DNA of 64,000 nt, from contig NZ_FQXI01000005.1 of assembly GCF_900129925.1 (NCBI RefSeq), forward strand, positions 1 through 64,000. The letters run 5' to 3'. The notes beneath the pieces are model-generated. The model was not told the DNA's origin, did not search any database, and saw nothing but the letters and a program-made list of their open reading frames with translations. The position numbers and the translations under genes were made by a program. Shown piece by piece: positions 27,021 to 35,058 of this stretch (its first letter is position 1; the number at the start of each line of letters is the position of its first letter). This DNA is from Anaerosphaera aminiphila DSM 21120. GTDB lineage: Bacteria; Bacillota; Clostridia; Tissierellales; Peptoniphilaceae.

Positions 27021-27760
27021 CATACTATTTTTTTCTCTGTAGGCAATCTGTCATAAACTATTCTTTCTCTATCTTCCGTAAGTTGCTTTCCAATATATCC
27101 TTTGGACATAAGCTCAATTTGAGTGTCAATATCTAATCTATCCACTTCTATATTCTCATTTGCCATTTTATTTGAACTTCTAATATCAAGATAGTTAATA
27201 TATCTCCAAACTCCATCAACATTTTCTTCGTTGGGATATTTTTTTACCAACCCCCTAATTTGAAGCCCTCCTTTTAAAGCATTGTTTAAACTAAAGGTAT
27301 TAAAAGGTGATATTGTAGACATATACTTATAGTAACCTCTTTTAGCTAAAATATCCTTAACTATTTCTAAAGTTCTATATTGCAGTTTATTTCCAGTATA
27401 AGCTCTATCTACTAAAATTGACTTTAAATATATTATATCTTTTCGCTCTGAACTCGATAATTTTATGTCGTCCATTAGTTCTGGATTGTACTTATCTAAG
27501 AGTACAAGGTACCTTTGAGCAACAATATTATTTTCTTCGTCATATAACCCTAAAATTTTTCCTGCCCTTTGAAATGGCTCAAACATTTCTTCCTTTGGCT
27601 GAAGTAAAAATGTCTCTTTATTTTCTAGCATATTGTAATTTCTCACCATAAAGTCATATAAATTATCCAATTCTTCTTTTTGAACCCACTTCATAGTAAG
27701 TGTTTTTTCTACTTTAGAATCGCCTTCTAGTTTAAAAACTTTTAGTTCTCCCAGTGACAT
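27017..27760 (-). CDS. GNAT-like protein of unknown substrate
   Basis: A 247-residue soluble protein. The central part ('GKILGLYDEENNIVAQRYLVL', then 'YLKSILVDRAYTGNKLQYRTLEIVKDIL') has the look of a GNAT acetyltransferase fold: beta strands for an environment-sensing half, then a strand and helix where acetyl-CoA would bind, followed by 'GYYKYMSTISPFNTFSLNNALKGG' resembling the end of the fold. A classical Q/R-x-x-G-x-G/A loop is not clear ('DRAYTGNKLQYR'). It lies 14 bases after the rph-rdgB gene. Activity is inferred from fold-like features only. Confidence 0.6.
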   Translation of the reverse strand: MSLGELKVFKLEGDSKVEKTLTMKWVQKEELDNLYDFMVRNYNMLENKETFLLQPKEEMFEPFQRAGKILGLYDEENNIVAQRYLVLLDKYNPELMDDIKLSSSERKDIIYLKSILVDRAYTGNKLQYRTLEIVKDILAKRGYYKYMSTISPFNTFSLNNALKGGLQIRGLVKKYPNEENVDGVWRYINYLDIRSSNKMANENIEVDRLDIDTQIELMSKGYIGKQLTEDRERIVYDRLPTEKKIVC

Positions 27761-27774
27761 TAAGATTCCTCCTG

Positions 27775-29082
27775 CTAAATTTTATACTTTTTCTGTAAAA
27801 AATTCTTAAATTTATTTACTGCTTTTTGTCTGTGACTAATTGCATTTTTTTCCTGTGAACTCATTTCTCCAAAAGTTTTTTCAAATCTATTTGGAATAAA
27901 TATACAGTCATATCCAAAACTCTTATCTCCACGTTCAACTTTTGAGATATGTCCATTACAAATGCCCTCAAATATATATTCTTCATTAAGTTCATCAATA
28001 TATACTAGTATTGTTTTAAAATAAGCTCTTCTATTATCTGTGTCTTTTAAATTTTCAAGTAATAGTTCTCTATTTTTCTTGTCATCGTGCTCACCTGCGT
28101 ATCTAGCTGAGTGAACTCCCGGATCTCCATTTAAATATTCCACAAATAGTCCTGTATCATCTGCGATTACACTGTGTTTACTTTTTTCTTTTAGTGCCAG
28201 AGCTTTAAGCCTCGCATTGCCTTCTAGTGTATCTAAATTTTCTTCAACTTGAATACTGGAAAGTCCCGCTTGTTTTTTTGAAATTATCTCCACTGGAATG
28301 CTATAGAGTATATCTTTTATTTCTTTTACCTTATGCTCATTGTCAGTTGAGAGAATTATGACTTCATCTCCCCTAAATATTTCTTCTTGATTATTTAATA
28401 TTTCCTCTATTCCCAACTCCGCAATATCTAGTAGTTCATTTAATTCATATCTGGAAAATGTATTTCCCTCAGCTGTTCCCTGTATTTCAATAATTTCTTT
28501 TTTTGAATTCATAACTACATTTAAATCTACATCTGCTTTAGAATCCTCTAAATAATCTAAATCTAATAATTTCTCACCTTTTACTATACCCACACTTATA
28601 GCTGCAACATTGCTTATAAGTGGATTTTTTTGTATTTGTTTTTTTGCAAAACTCTTTTCAATAGCAAGTTTTAAAGCTACAAAAGCTCCATTAATACTAG
28701 CCGTTCTAGTTCCTCCATCAGCTGATATTACGTCACAATCTATCCAAATAGTCTTTTCGCCCAATAGTTTTAAATCTATACAAGACCTTAAACTTCTGCC
28801 AATCAACCTCTGTATCTCTTGACTTCTGCCATCTATTTTACCTTTTGAAATATCTCTGACTTTTCTACTTTGAGTTGAACTTGGCAGCATTGAATATTCA
28901 CATGATAGCCAACCTGAATTACTCCCCTTTAAAAAAAATGGAACTTTATCTTCTATCATTGCAGTACAAATTATTTTTGTGTTTCCACATTCTACTAAAA
29001 CAGAACCATCTGGATTAGGTGTATAATTAATTTGAAAATTTAAATTTCTAATTTCTTTATTTCCTCTATTATCAGCTCTCAT
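27775..29082 (-). CDS. rph-rdgB: Fused RNase PH / RdgB-type dITP-XTP pyrophosphatase
   Basis: A 435-residue protein of two complete enzymes. Residues 1-239 are RNase PH, a phosphate-dependent 3' exoribonuclease that trims tRNA ends ('MRADNRGNKEIR', 'SCEYSMLPSST', 'CDVISADGGTRTASI', 'GTAEGNTFSR'). Residues 240-435 are the RdgB/HAM1 pyrophosphatase that removes dITP and XTP from nucleotide pools ('STDNEHKVKEI', 'VIADDTGLFVEYLNGDPG', 'GYDCIFIP', 'MSSQEKNAISHRQKA'). The reading frame is continuous through the joint. Separate adjacent genes are usual; fusion occurs in some Firmicutes. Confidence 0.95.
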   Translation of the reverse strand: MRADNRGNKEIRNLNFQINYTPNPDGSVLVECGNTKIICTAMIEDKVPFFLKGSNSGWLSCEYSMLPSSTQSRKVRDISKGKIDGRSQEIQRLIGRSLRSCIDLKLLGEKTIWIDCDVISADGGTRTASINGAFVALKLAIEKSFAKKQIQKNPLISNVAAISVGIVKGEKLLDLDYLEDSKADVDLNVVMNSKKEIIEIQGTAEGNTFSRYELNELLDIAELGIEEILNNQEEIFRGDEVIILSTDNEHKVKEIKDILYSIPVEIISKKQAGLSSIQVEENLDTLEGNARLKALALKEKSKHSVIADDTGLFVEYLNGDPGVHSARYAGEHDDKKNRELLLENLKDTDNRRAYFKTILVYIDELNEEYIFEGICNGHISKVERGDKSFGYDCIFIPNRFEKTFGEMSSQEKNAISHRQKAVNKFKNFLQKKYKI

Positions 29083-29100
29083 TTATTTCTCCTCTAAACC

Positions 29101-29133
29101 ATAAATAAAAGAGGCAAAGCCTCTTTTATTTAT
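29101..29133 (-). terminator. Intrinsic terminator-like hairpin before rph-rdgB
   Basis: A perfect 15-bp stem (29101-29115 with 29119-29133, arm ATAAATAAAAGAGGC) with an AAA loop and TTTTATTTAT on the minus strand. It overlaps the amidase stop and ends 18 bases before the next start codon. Confidence 0.8.
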
Positions 29134-30376
29134 TTTCTACATAACTATTAATATAATTAACTAATCCATTATAAAGTCCATTTACAAATTTATCTATATA
29201 TTCATCTGTGTCTATTAACTTAAAATCTGACTCATTTGATATAAAACCAAGCTCTGCCATTGCAGATACATTTTTAGTTTTATTTAAAACTACTAAGTCA
29301 GGTCTGTTTTTTACTCCTCTGTTGGTCATTCCAGTTTCCTTTATTAATGACTCCAAGAGTTCACTTGCGAGAGTTTTTTGTTTTACTGTTTTAATATTCA
29401 CACTGTCCTCTGAAGCATATAAAACTTCAATTCCCCTAGCTGCTTTATTGTCGGAACTATTAAAGTGTATAGATAAGAATATTTCCGCATCGCTATTATT
29501 TGATTCACTTGCTCTATCGAGCAACTTAATGTACTCGTCAGATGACCTTGTCATTGTTACATTATAACCGCTAGATACTAATCTATCATAGAGTCTAGTT
29601 GCAACTTTTAAATTTAGTTCTTTTTCAAATGTTCCATCTACAGCAGTAGCCCCATTGTCTTTTCCGCCATGCCCCGGATCAATTACTATATTTAAAGGAC
29701 CTTCAGTTGTAATTTTATCTGTTACTTTTACTATTCTCTTAGTTTCCTCTGTGGAAACGTCCAGCCCCGCTGCTGAAAATACTTCTTCACTACTACTTTT
29801 ACTTAAATTATTAGCTTCTTGTTTTTCAACATTTGAAACATATGAATTTGTATTTTCTATTGAAGATGAAATTGGACTTGCCTTAACTTCTTCAACAGTT
29901 TTTATACTTGCTAAATTTGCTTTTGAATCCCAAGATACGTTAAATCCAAAGGCCTCTGATAAGAACCTAAGTGGAACCATAGTCTTTGTTTCACTTTTTG
30001 GATTAGAGTAAACTGCAAATTTTGGAATTGAGTCATTTTCAAGTACTGACTTTTCCCCATTAGTATAAATTACACTGCTGTCTATTTTCAATTTTACTTC
30101 TTTGTCATTTAATTTAATAGTGGCACTTTTAACTTTATTATCCCACTCAACAGTTGCTCCTAAACTCTCTGTTATTTCTCTTATTGGAACAAAGGTCCTT
30201 CCATTTACTACATATGGATTAAAATCACTTTTTAGTGCCTTACTGTCAATTTTAACATCTACTTGTTTTACTGTTGCCTTTTTCCCATCTATTTTTACAT
30301 TAAATGTTGAAGCCGCATATACGTTGTTGTTTACTAAAAACACAAGTATAATAAGTACGCTTAAAAATTTTTTCAT
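29126..30376 (-). CDS. N-acetylmuramoyl-L-alanine amidase with copper-amine-oxidase-like domain
   Basis: A 416-residue exported autolysin. Signal peptide about 1-21 ('NNNVYA-AST'); a copper-amine-oxidase-like wall-binding domain at about 25-160 ('NGRTFVPIREITESLGATVEWD', 'MVPLRFLSEAFGFNVSWD' repeats); a serine/asparagine-rich linker; then a zinc amidase-3 domain at about 228-410 with His236 in 'VIDPGHGGKD', Glu252, His304 in 'LSIHFNSS' and the late Glu in 'MAELGFISNESD'. It cuts the bond between muramic acid and the stem peptide. Terminators and spacing suggest it is the last gene of its unit. Confidence 0.95.
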   Translation of the reverse strand: MKKFLSVLIILVFLVNNNVYAASTFNVKIDGKKATVKQVDVKIDSKALKSDFNPYVVNGRTFVPIREITESLGATVEWDNKVKSATIKLNDKEVKLKIDSSVIYTNGEKSVLENDSIPKFAVYSNPKSETKTMVPLRFLSEAFGFNVSWDSKANLASIKTVEEVKASPISSSIENTNSYVSNVEKQEANNLSKSSSEEVFSAAGLDVSTEETKRIVKVTDKITTEGPLNIVIDPGHGGKDNGATAVDGTFEKELNLKVATRLYDRLVSSGYNVTMTRSSDEYIKLLDRASESNNSDAEIFLSIHFNSSDNKAARGIEVLYASEDSVNIKTVKQKTLASELLESLIKETGMTNRGVKNRPDLVVLNKTKNVSAMAELGFISNESDFKLIDTDEYIDKFVNGLYNGLVNYINSYVENK

Positions 30377-30418
30377 AACTTTCTCCTTATAATTACATTA
30401 CACAATAAATTATAATGA

Positions 30419-31408
30419 TTATACCACTTTATAGAGTTCATCTACAGTAGTATTTTTAATTTCTTCTACAAAGTCACCTTTAGACTTAACGTAAAACCCT
30501 GCACCATCTTCTACTTTTCCTATTGCCATAACCTCTATATTGTTCTTCTTACATTCTAATTCAAAGCCCTTATATTCATTTTTATCCATTATAAAAATCA
30601 TACTTCCACTGGAAATCAGTCTATATATATCTAAGTTAAAGTATTTTACAATTTTTTTTGCAGACTCAGTTATTGGGAGAGTGTCCTTATCAATAGTTAT
30701 CTTTTTATTTATCACTTGCGCACTTTCCCAAAGTGCTCCATATAATCCGCCTTCTGTAATATCATGCATATACTTAACCCCAAATTTCTTGGCAATTTGA
30801 GCCTCTTTTACAACTGATAGCAAATTTGAAAAATTCATTATTTCTTTTTTTTCATCTACATTTAAAATTTTATCCAACTCTTCTTTTTTTTCTTTATAAA
30901 TAATTGAAGAGCCCTCTATTCCTATTGATTTAGATATTACTACTGTGTCTCCAACTTCTATTGAACTGATAGATGGCAACTCATCTTCTTTAACTCTTCC
31001 AACAACAGTAGTAGTTACTACTATTCTATTAACTGCGTCAGTTACTTCAGTGTGACCTCCCACAATATCTAAATTAAGTCTCTTACATTCTTCATCTGCA
31101 TCTCTTACTATTTCTTCTAATTCTTCAAGTGTTGAAGACGGTGGAAGTAAAATACTCATAAGTATAGCTACTGGCTCTGCCCCTCCACAAGCTACATCAT
31201 TACAAGATATATTTACTGACAACTTGCCCAAGTCCTTTGTAGAGCCAGTTATTGGATCTGTAGACATTACAATTAAATCGCTATCAAAATCCAATATTGC
31301 AGTATCCATACCTATTTCAGAGCTAACTAAAACTTCTTTTCTAGTCTTTATAATATTTTTAAAAACATAATCTTTTAATTCTTCATTTGATATTTTTCCT
31401 ATTTTCAA
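30419..31408 (-). CDS. AIR-synthase/HypE-like ATP-binding protein
   Basis: A 329-residue protein of the PurM/HypE/ThiL/SelD superfamily. Visible are 'GMDTAILDFDSDLIVMSTDPITG', 'LGKLSVNISCNDVACGGAEPVAILM' and 'DITEGGLYGALWESA', which form the two-domain ATP-binding dimer. HypE itself ends in a PRVC-type cysteine tail; this protein ends 'TTVDELYKVV' and lacks it, so hydrogenase maturation is unlikely. The substrate is unknown. The start overlaps the pilM/N stop by 4 bases (ATGA), so it is translated with the pilus genes. Confidence 0.85.
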   Translation of the reverse strand: MKIGKISNEELKDYVFKNIIKTRKEVLVSSEIGMDTAILDFDSDLIVMSTDPITGSTKDLGKLSVNISCNDVACGGAEPVAILMSILLPPSSTLEELEEIVRDADEECKRLNLDIVGGHTEVTDAVNRIVVTTTVVGRVKEDELPSISSIEVGDTVVISKSIGIEGSSIIYKEKKEELDKILNVDEKKEIMNFSNLLSVVKEAQIAKKFGVKYMHDITEGGLYGALWESAQVINKKITIDKDTLPITESAKKIVKYFNLDIYRLISSGSMIFIMDKNEYKGFELECKKNNIEVMAIGKVEDGAGFYVKSKGDFVEEIKNTTVDELYKVV

Positions 31409-32787
31409 TTTAAGGCACCCAATTCTATTTTTATTTTAAAGTTAATTATTCCATCTGCTACGTTACTTTCTATTAAATCAGTTTTAAACTTTAGTTTCTC
31501 TACTAACTTATTTACTGAATCTTTACTATTTGACATCCCATCTACATATAAATAAGTATCTTCTAAAGAATAATCAGTAAACAAAATATCTTCATGTTCT
31601 TCTGTTTCAAGAATGTTAAACGTTTCTTCAAAGTACTTAGCTCTATTAATTTTATCATTAATATTTTCTTTTTCTTTTAATTTCAACTTTAATTTGTCAC
31701 TGTCAACTTTTATCTGTTCAGTATTTAGTTTACTAACTTCACTTTGAATTTTAGATTTTTCCAAGCTTAAATTTTGAAAGTTCTCTTCTTTTTTAGACAT
31801 AACTTTACCTAAGTGTAGATATACTAATCCATTTAGCAAAACCAATCCTATAAGAAAAAAATATATTTTATTTAATTTCTTTGTTTCTTCAACTTTTCCA
31901 AAGTTTAAGTTTTCTTGATAATTTAATAATCTATAGTCTATGTTAAAGCTTAATTTTCTATCTTTTAGTAACTTTGATATTCGATCTTTTACTTTATCTG
32001 TTAGTAAATTTCCCGTAAATATTACAGAGCCATCTCTCAAATTCTTATTTAGAACTCCAAATCTCTCTTCAATATAAATTTTACTTTGGTAGTTAAACTT
32101 TTCCTTAATATTATCGTCTATATTTTCAAATTTGTCATCTATTAAACTAATTGCATTGTAATATTCTATATTATATTTATTAAAAAGACTTAAAAAATCG
32201 TCATTATAGTAATTTCTAACTACGTATTTTCCACTATTTGAATTTAATATAGATATATTTTCAAATCCTAAATTTACTATATTATCAAATTCTAAATTTT
32301 CAATTAAAATAGAGTTTAAATAGTAGTATTGGCACTTATTGACTTTTAAATTTTCAAATAATTCAATATATCCGCTTAAAACTGTATTGGGAACTAAAAA
32401 TATATTTATCAAATAGCTTTCTTTTTCTTTAAGTTTATTAAATCTAATTGTGTACTTATCTTGATCTATGGGAAGAGATGACTTAATCTCATAAGCTACC
32501 ATTGATTTTAAATCTACATTATCTAAAATAGGAGAGCTAATATTTAAAGATATTACTTTGGAACTGTTAAACAATATTTTAAATGTATTTTTTGTAGAAA
32601 TTTCTCTATTTTCAAAATATTTCTTTAAAAGATAAAAAAGATGCTGCTTGTCTTTTACTTCTCCGTCAATAATTAAATTTTTTGGAATAATTATTTCTCC
32701 TCTTTCTCTTTCATCTATAACGGTTATTTTAAAATCTTCCACTATTAAAATAATTTCACTTTGTAATTTTGTAAATTTAATATTCAT
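31405..32787 (-). CDS. pilM-like: PilM/PilN-like fused pilus assembly protein
   Basis: A 460-residue protein. Residues about 1-310 look like the actin-like PilM platform ('VAYEIKSSLPIDQDKYTIRF' region, 'NLGFENISIL'); one membrane helix at about 310-330 ('FFLIGLVLLNGLVYLHL') is followed by a coiled coil and a small C-terminal domain as in PilN/PilO. PilM and PilN are normally separate and interact through the PilN N-terminus, so a fusion makes structural sense. Start at 32787 (ATGA overlap with the peptidase stop, GAGGATGA upstream); a longer frame starts 13 codons earlier. Assignment is from architecture and neighbours. Confidence 0.72.
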   Translation of the reverse strand: MNIKFTKLQSEIILIVEDFKITVIDERERGEIIIPKNLIIDGEVKDKQHLFYLLKKYFENREISTKNTFKILFNSSKVISLNISSPILDNVDLKSMVAYEIKSSLPIDQDKYTIRFNKLKEKESYLINIFLVPNTVLSGYIELFENLKVNKCQYYYLNSILIENLEFDNIVNLGFENISILNSNSGKYVVRNYYNDDFLSLFNKYNIEYYNAISLIDDKFENIDDNIKEKFNYQSKIYIEERFGVLNKNLRDGSVIFTGNLLTDKVKDRISKLLKDRKLSFNIDYRLLNYQENLNFGKVEETKKLNKIYFFLIGLVLLNGLVYLHLGKVMSKKEENFQNLSLEKSKIQSEVSKLNTEQIKVDSDKLKLKLKEKENINDKINRAKYFEETFNILETEEHEDILFTDYSLEDTYLYVDGMSNSKDSVNKLVEKLKFKTDLIESNVADGIINFKIKIELGALN

Positions 32788-33491
32788 AGTATCATCCTCA
32801 AAATTCCAATAACGATATAGGGACAAAACGCTATATTATCTTCTCTTCTTTTATATTTAAATACCATTAAAAACACACTTACAATGGCAGCTATTATAAA
32901 ACTATCTCTAAAAATTACAAATCCCTCATATAAGTTACTTCCAAAAAATCCCGACACTGCCCCTAAAACAATATCTCCTTCGCCTACTGACTTTGTAAGG
33001 ATGTAGATAATACTGTAAAACAAAAATAGTAAAATCATAGGCTTTATTGAACTATATATTGAAGCTCCACTATATATTTTAAATAGTAATTCCACTACAA
33101 ACAACAATACTACATCAACAATGTGTATATACATTTCATTTAAATCGTTAAAGGCTATTAATAACAACAAAATTATTTCAAAAAGCCTAAATAAAAAATA
33201 TACATTAAATCCATATTTATGAAATGCCAATGCAAATAAAACTCCTCCACTTAATTCACATAAAAAATTAAATATAGAAATTTTAGAATTACAATACTTA
33301 CACTTTCCCCTTAAATATATATAGGAAATTATTGGAATATTATAGTACATTGGGATTATATGATTGCAACTTTCGCACTTAGATCTGCCAAATACAAAGC
33401 TTTTAAAATTATTTCTTCTATAGATAAAGGCCTCAATTGTAGAACCTGCAATTGCTCCTAAAATAAATATAAATATGTAAACAACACTCAC
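32784..33491 (-). CDS. pilD: Prepilin peptidase (A24 family)
   Basis: A 235-residue membrane aspartyl protease that removes the leader from prepilins and methylates the new N-terminus. An N-terminal cytoplasmic loop has two CxxC pairs ('CESCNHI', 'CKYCNSK'); the catalytic Asp lie in 'AFNDLNEMYIHIVD' and the GxGD motif 'VGEGDIVLG'. About seven or eight membrane helices. The start is a GTG at 33491, four bases after the pilin stop, so translation is probably coupled. Its substrate is the neighbouring pilin. Confidence 0.92.
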   Translation of the reverse strand: MSVVYIFIFILGAIAGSTIEAFIYRRNNFKSFVFGRSKCESCNHIIPMYYNIPIISYIYLRGKCKYCNSKISIFNFLCELSGGVLFALAFHKYGFNVYFLFRLFEIILLLLIAFNDLNEMYIHIVDVVLLFVVELLFKIYSGASIYSSIKPMILLFLFYSIIYILTKSVGEGDIVLGAVSGFFGSNLYEGFVIFRDSFIIAAIVSVFLMVFKYKRREDNIAFCPYIVIGILRMIL

Positions 33492-33495
33492 CTGC

Positions 33496-33867
33496 CTACT
33501 TGCTGTCTAAAACAAGTTTATTTCCATCAACCTTTACAGTTCCAGGTTTTACAACTATATTTCCACTGCTGTCTATGGAAATAGAAAAGCTATCTCCCAT
33601 TGTCTTTGCCGGTTTTGGAATTTCATTGTCAAAATATTCTGCCAAGTCTTCAATATTTATAGAAGTAATATTTTCATCAGACTTATCTGTTAAATATAAT
33701 ATTGAAGCATTTTTAATTTCTCTTACATTTACATTGTGAGCAGCAGCTTGAGCTGATAAATTAGATTTACTAAACTTCGGTATGGCAATTGCAACTAAAA
33801 TTGCAAGAATTGCTATAACTATAACTAATTCAATTAACGTAAATCCTCTTAACTTTTTTCTTTTCAT
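33496..33867 (-). CDS. Type IV pilin-like protein (ComGC/PilA type)
   Basis: A 123-residue prepilin. A short basic leader 'MKRKKLRG' is cut before 'FTLIELVIVIAILAILVAIA', the class III N-methylated hydrophobic helix with Glu5 for assembly. A small C-terminal domain follows, without the cysteine pair seen in many ComGC proteins. Only one pilin gene is present in the cluster, so it should be the major subunit; minor pilins may lie elsewhere. Lies directly between the platform protein and the peptidase that processes it. Confidence 0.93.
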   Translation of the reverse strand: MKRKKLRGFTLIELVIVIAILAILVAIAIPKFSKSNLSAQAAAHNVNVREIKNASILYLTDKSDENITSINIEDLAEYFDNEIPKPAKTMGDSFSISIDSSGNIVVKPGTVKVDGNKLVLDSK

Positions 33868-33876
33868 AAATACACC

Positions 33877-35058
33877 TCATATTCTATTTGTTATATCAAA
33901 CATAGGTATGGCAATTGCAATAATGATAAAACCTATAATTATGGATAGAATTATTATAGTTACAGGTTCAATTAAGGCTAGGAGTTTTTCTTCTCTTATT
34001 TTTATTTCGTGTTCTAAATATTCATCTAATGATTTAAGTATTTCATTTATATTAGCTGACTCTTCAGCAATTTTTATCATTGAAATTACAATATCTGAAA
34101 AAATATTGTAATTAAACAAAGTTTCAGAAAATTTAACTCCTCTTTTTAAATCGGAAATTGAATTGTCAATTTTCTCTTTTATTATTATATTGTCAATTGA
34201 ACTTTCAATGACTACTAGTGATTTTGAAATTGTAAGTTTTGAATCAGTTAAAAAATACATCATACTAATAAATTTCTTTGACATTATTAGCTTATAATAA
34301 CTGCTCTTTAGTTTAATTAAGTCAAGTTTTCTCTTTCCACTACTTGTCTTTAAATAAACTATAACTATAATTATTAAAAATAACACAAATAATATTAGTA
34401 TTAGTAAGTTGTCCTTTACGAAATTAGAAGTGCCTATAAGAATTCTAGTTGAAAGGGGCAAGTTTGCATTTGAATTTTTAAATATGTCTATAAATGTTGG
34501 CATTACATTTAAAATTAAAAAGTTCACTATTAAAATAGTAACCGCTATTAATATCATAGGATAAATTAGTGCATTTTTTATTCTCTTGTTAAGTATATTT
34601 TCTCCTATGTAGTATTCTGAAAGGCTATGTAGTATTAAAGATATGTCAGAGGAGTTTTCCCCTATTGCTACCATGTTGACAATTAAAACTGGAAAAGCTT
34701 TTGTCTTTGACAGACATTCACTTAAAGGGTAACCTCTATTTAAATTTCTATGTATATCTTCTAATATGAGTTTCTTTTTGCCTTTGTTTTGGAATATCAG
34801 TATTTCAAATGCCTTTGGAATTTGTATTTTTGATTTTGTCATTATGTAAAGCTGGTACAATAAAATTTGAATATCTTTTGAAGAAAAAACTCTTTTGTTG
34901 ATTTTTAACTCTACATTTGAATAACTTTCCTCTTCTATTTTTATAGGTCTCAAATTTTTATTTCTTAAAATTTCTATAACTTTGTCCTCTGAAGATGTTT
35001 CTATTTTTTCTTCTAAAATATCTCCAGCCAAATTAATTACTTTACATTTATAAATCAT
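33877..35058 (-). CDS. pilC: Pilus/type II secretion inner-membrane platform protein (PilC/ComGB)
   Basis: A 393-residue GspF-family membrane protein with the two repeated cytoplasmic domains ('LLYQLYIMTKSKIQIPKAFEIL' and 'MMYFLTDSKLTISKSLVVIE'), each followed by hydrophobic helices, ending 'SIIIGFIIIAIAIPMFD'. It forms the base on which the ATPase turns to add pilins. The start overlaps the pilB stop by 4 bases (ATGA). Confidence 0.92.
   Translation of the reverse strand: MIYKCKVINLAGDILEEKIETSSEDKVIEILRNKNLRPIKIEEESYSNVELKINKRVFSSKDIQILLYQLYIMTKSKIQIPKAFEILIFQNKGKKKLILEDIHRNLNRGYPLSECLSKTKAFPVLIVNMVAIGENSSDISLILHSLSEYYIGENILNKRIKNALIYPMILIAVTILIVNFLILNVMPTFIDIFKNSNANLPLSTRILIGTSNFVKDNLLILILFVLFLIIIVIVYLKTSSGKRKLDLIKLKSSYYKLIMSKKFISMMYFLTDSKLTISKSLVVIESSIDNIIIKEKIDNSISDLKRGVKFSETLFNYNIFSDIVISMIKIAEESANINEILKSLDEYLEHEIKIREEKLLALIEPVTIIILSIIIGFIIIAIAIPMFDITNRI

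Noticed and set aside
30419-31408. Hydrogenase maturation factor HypE
   Set aside because: The C-terminal cysteine needed for HypE is absent and no hydrogenase genes are near; only the superfamily can be assigned.
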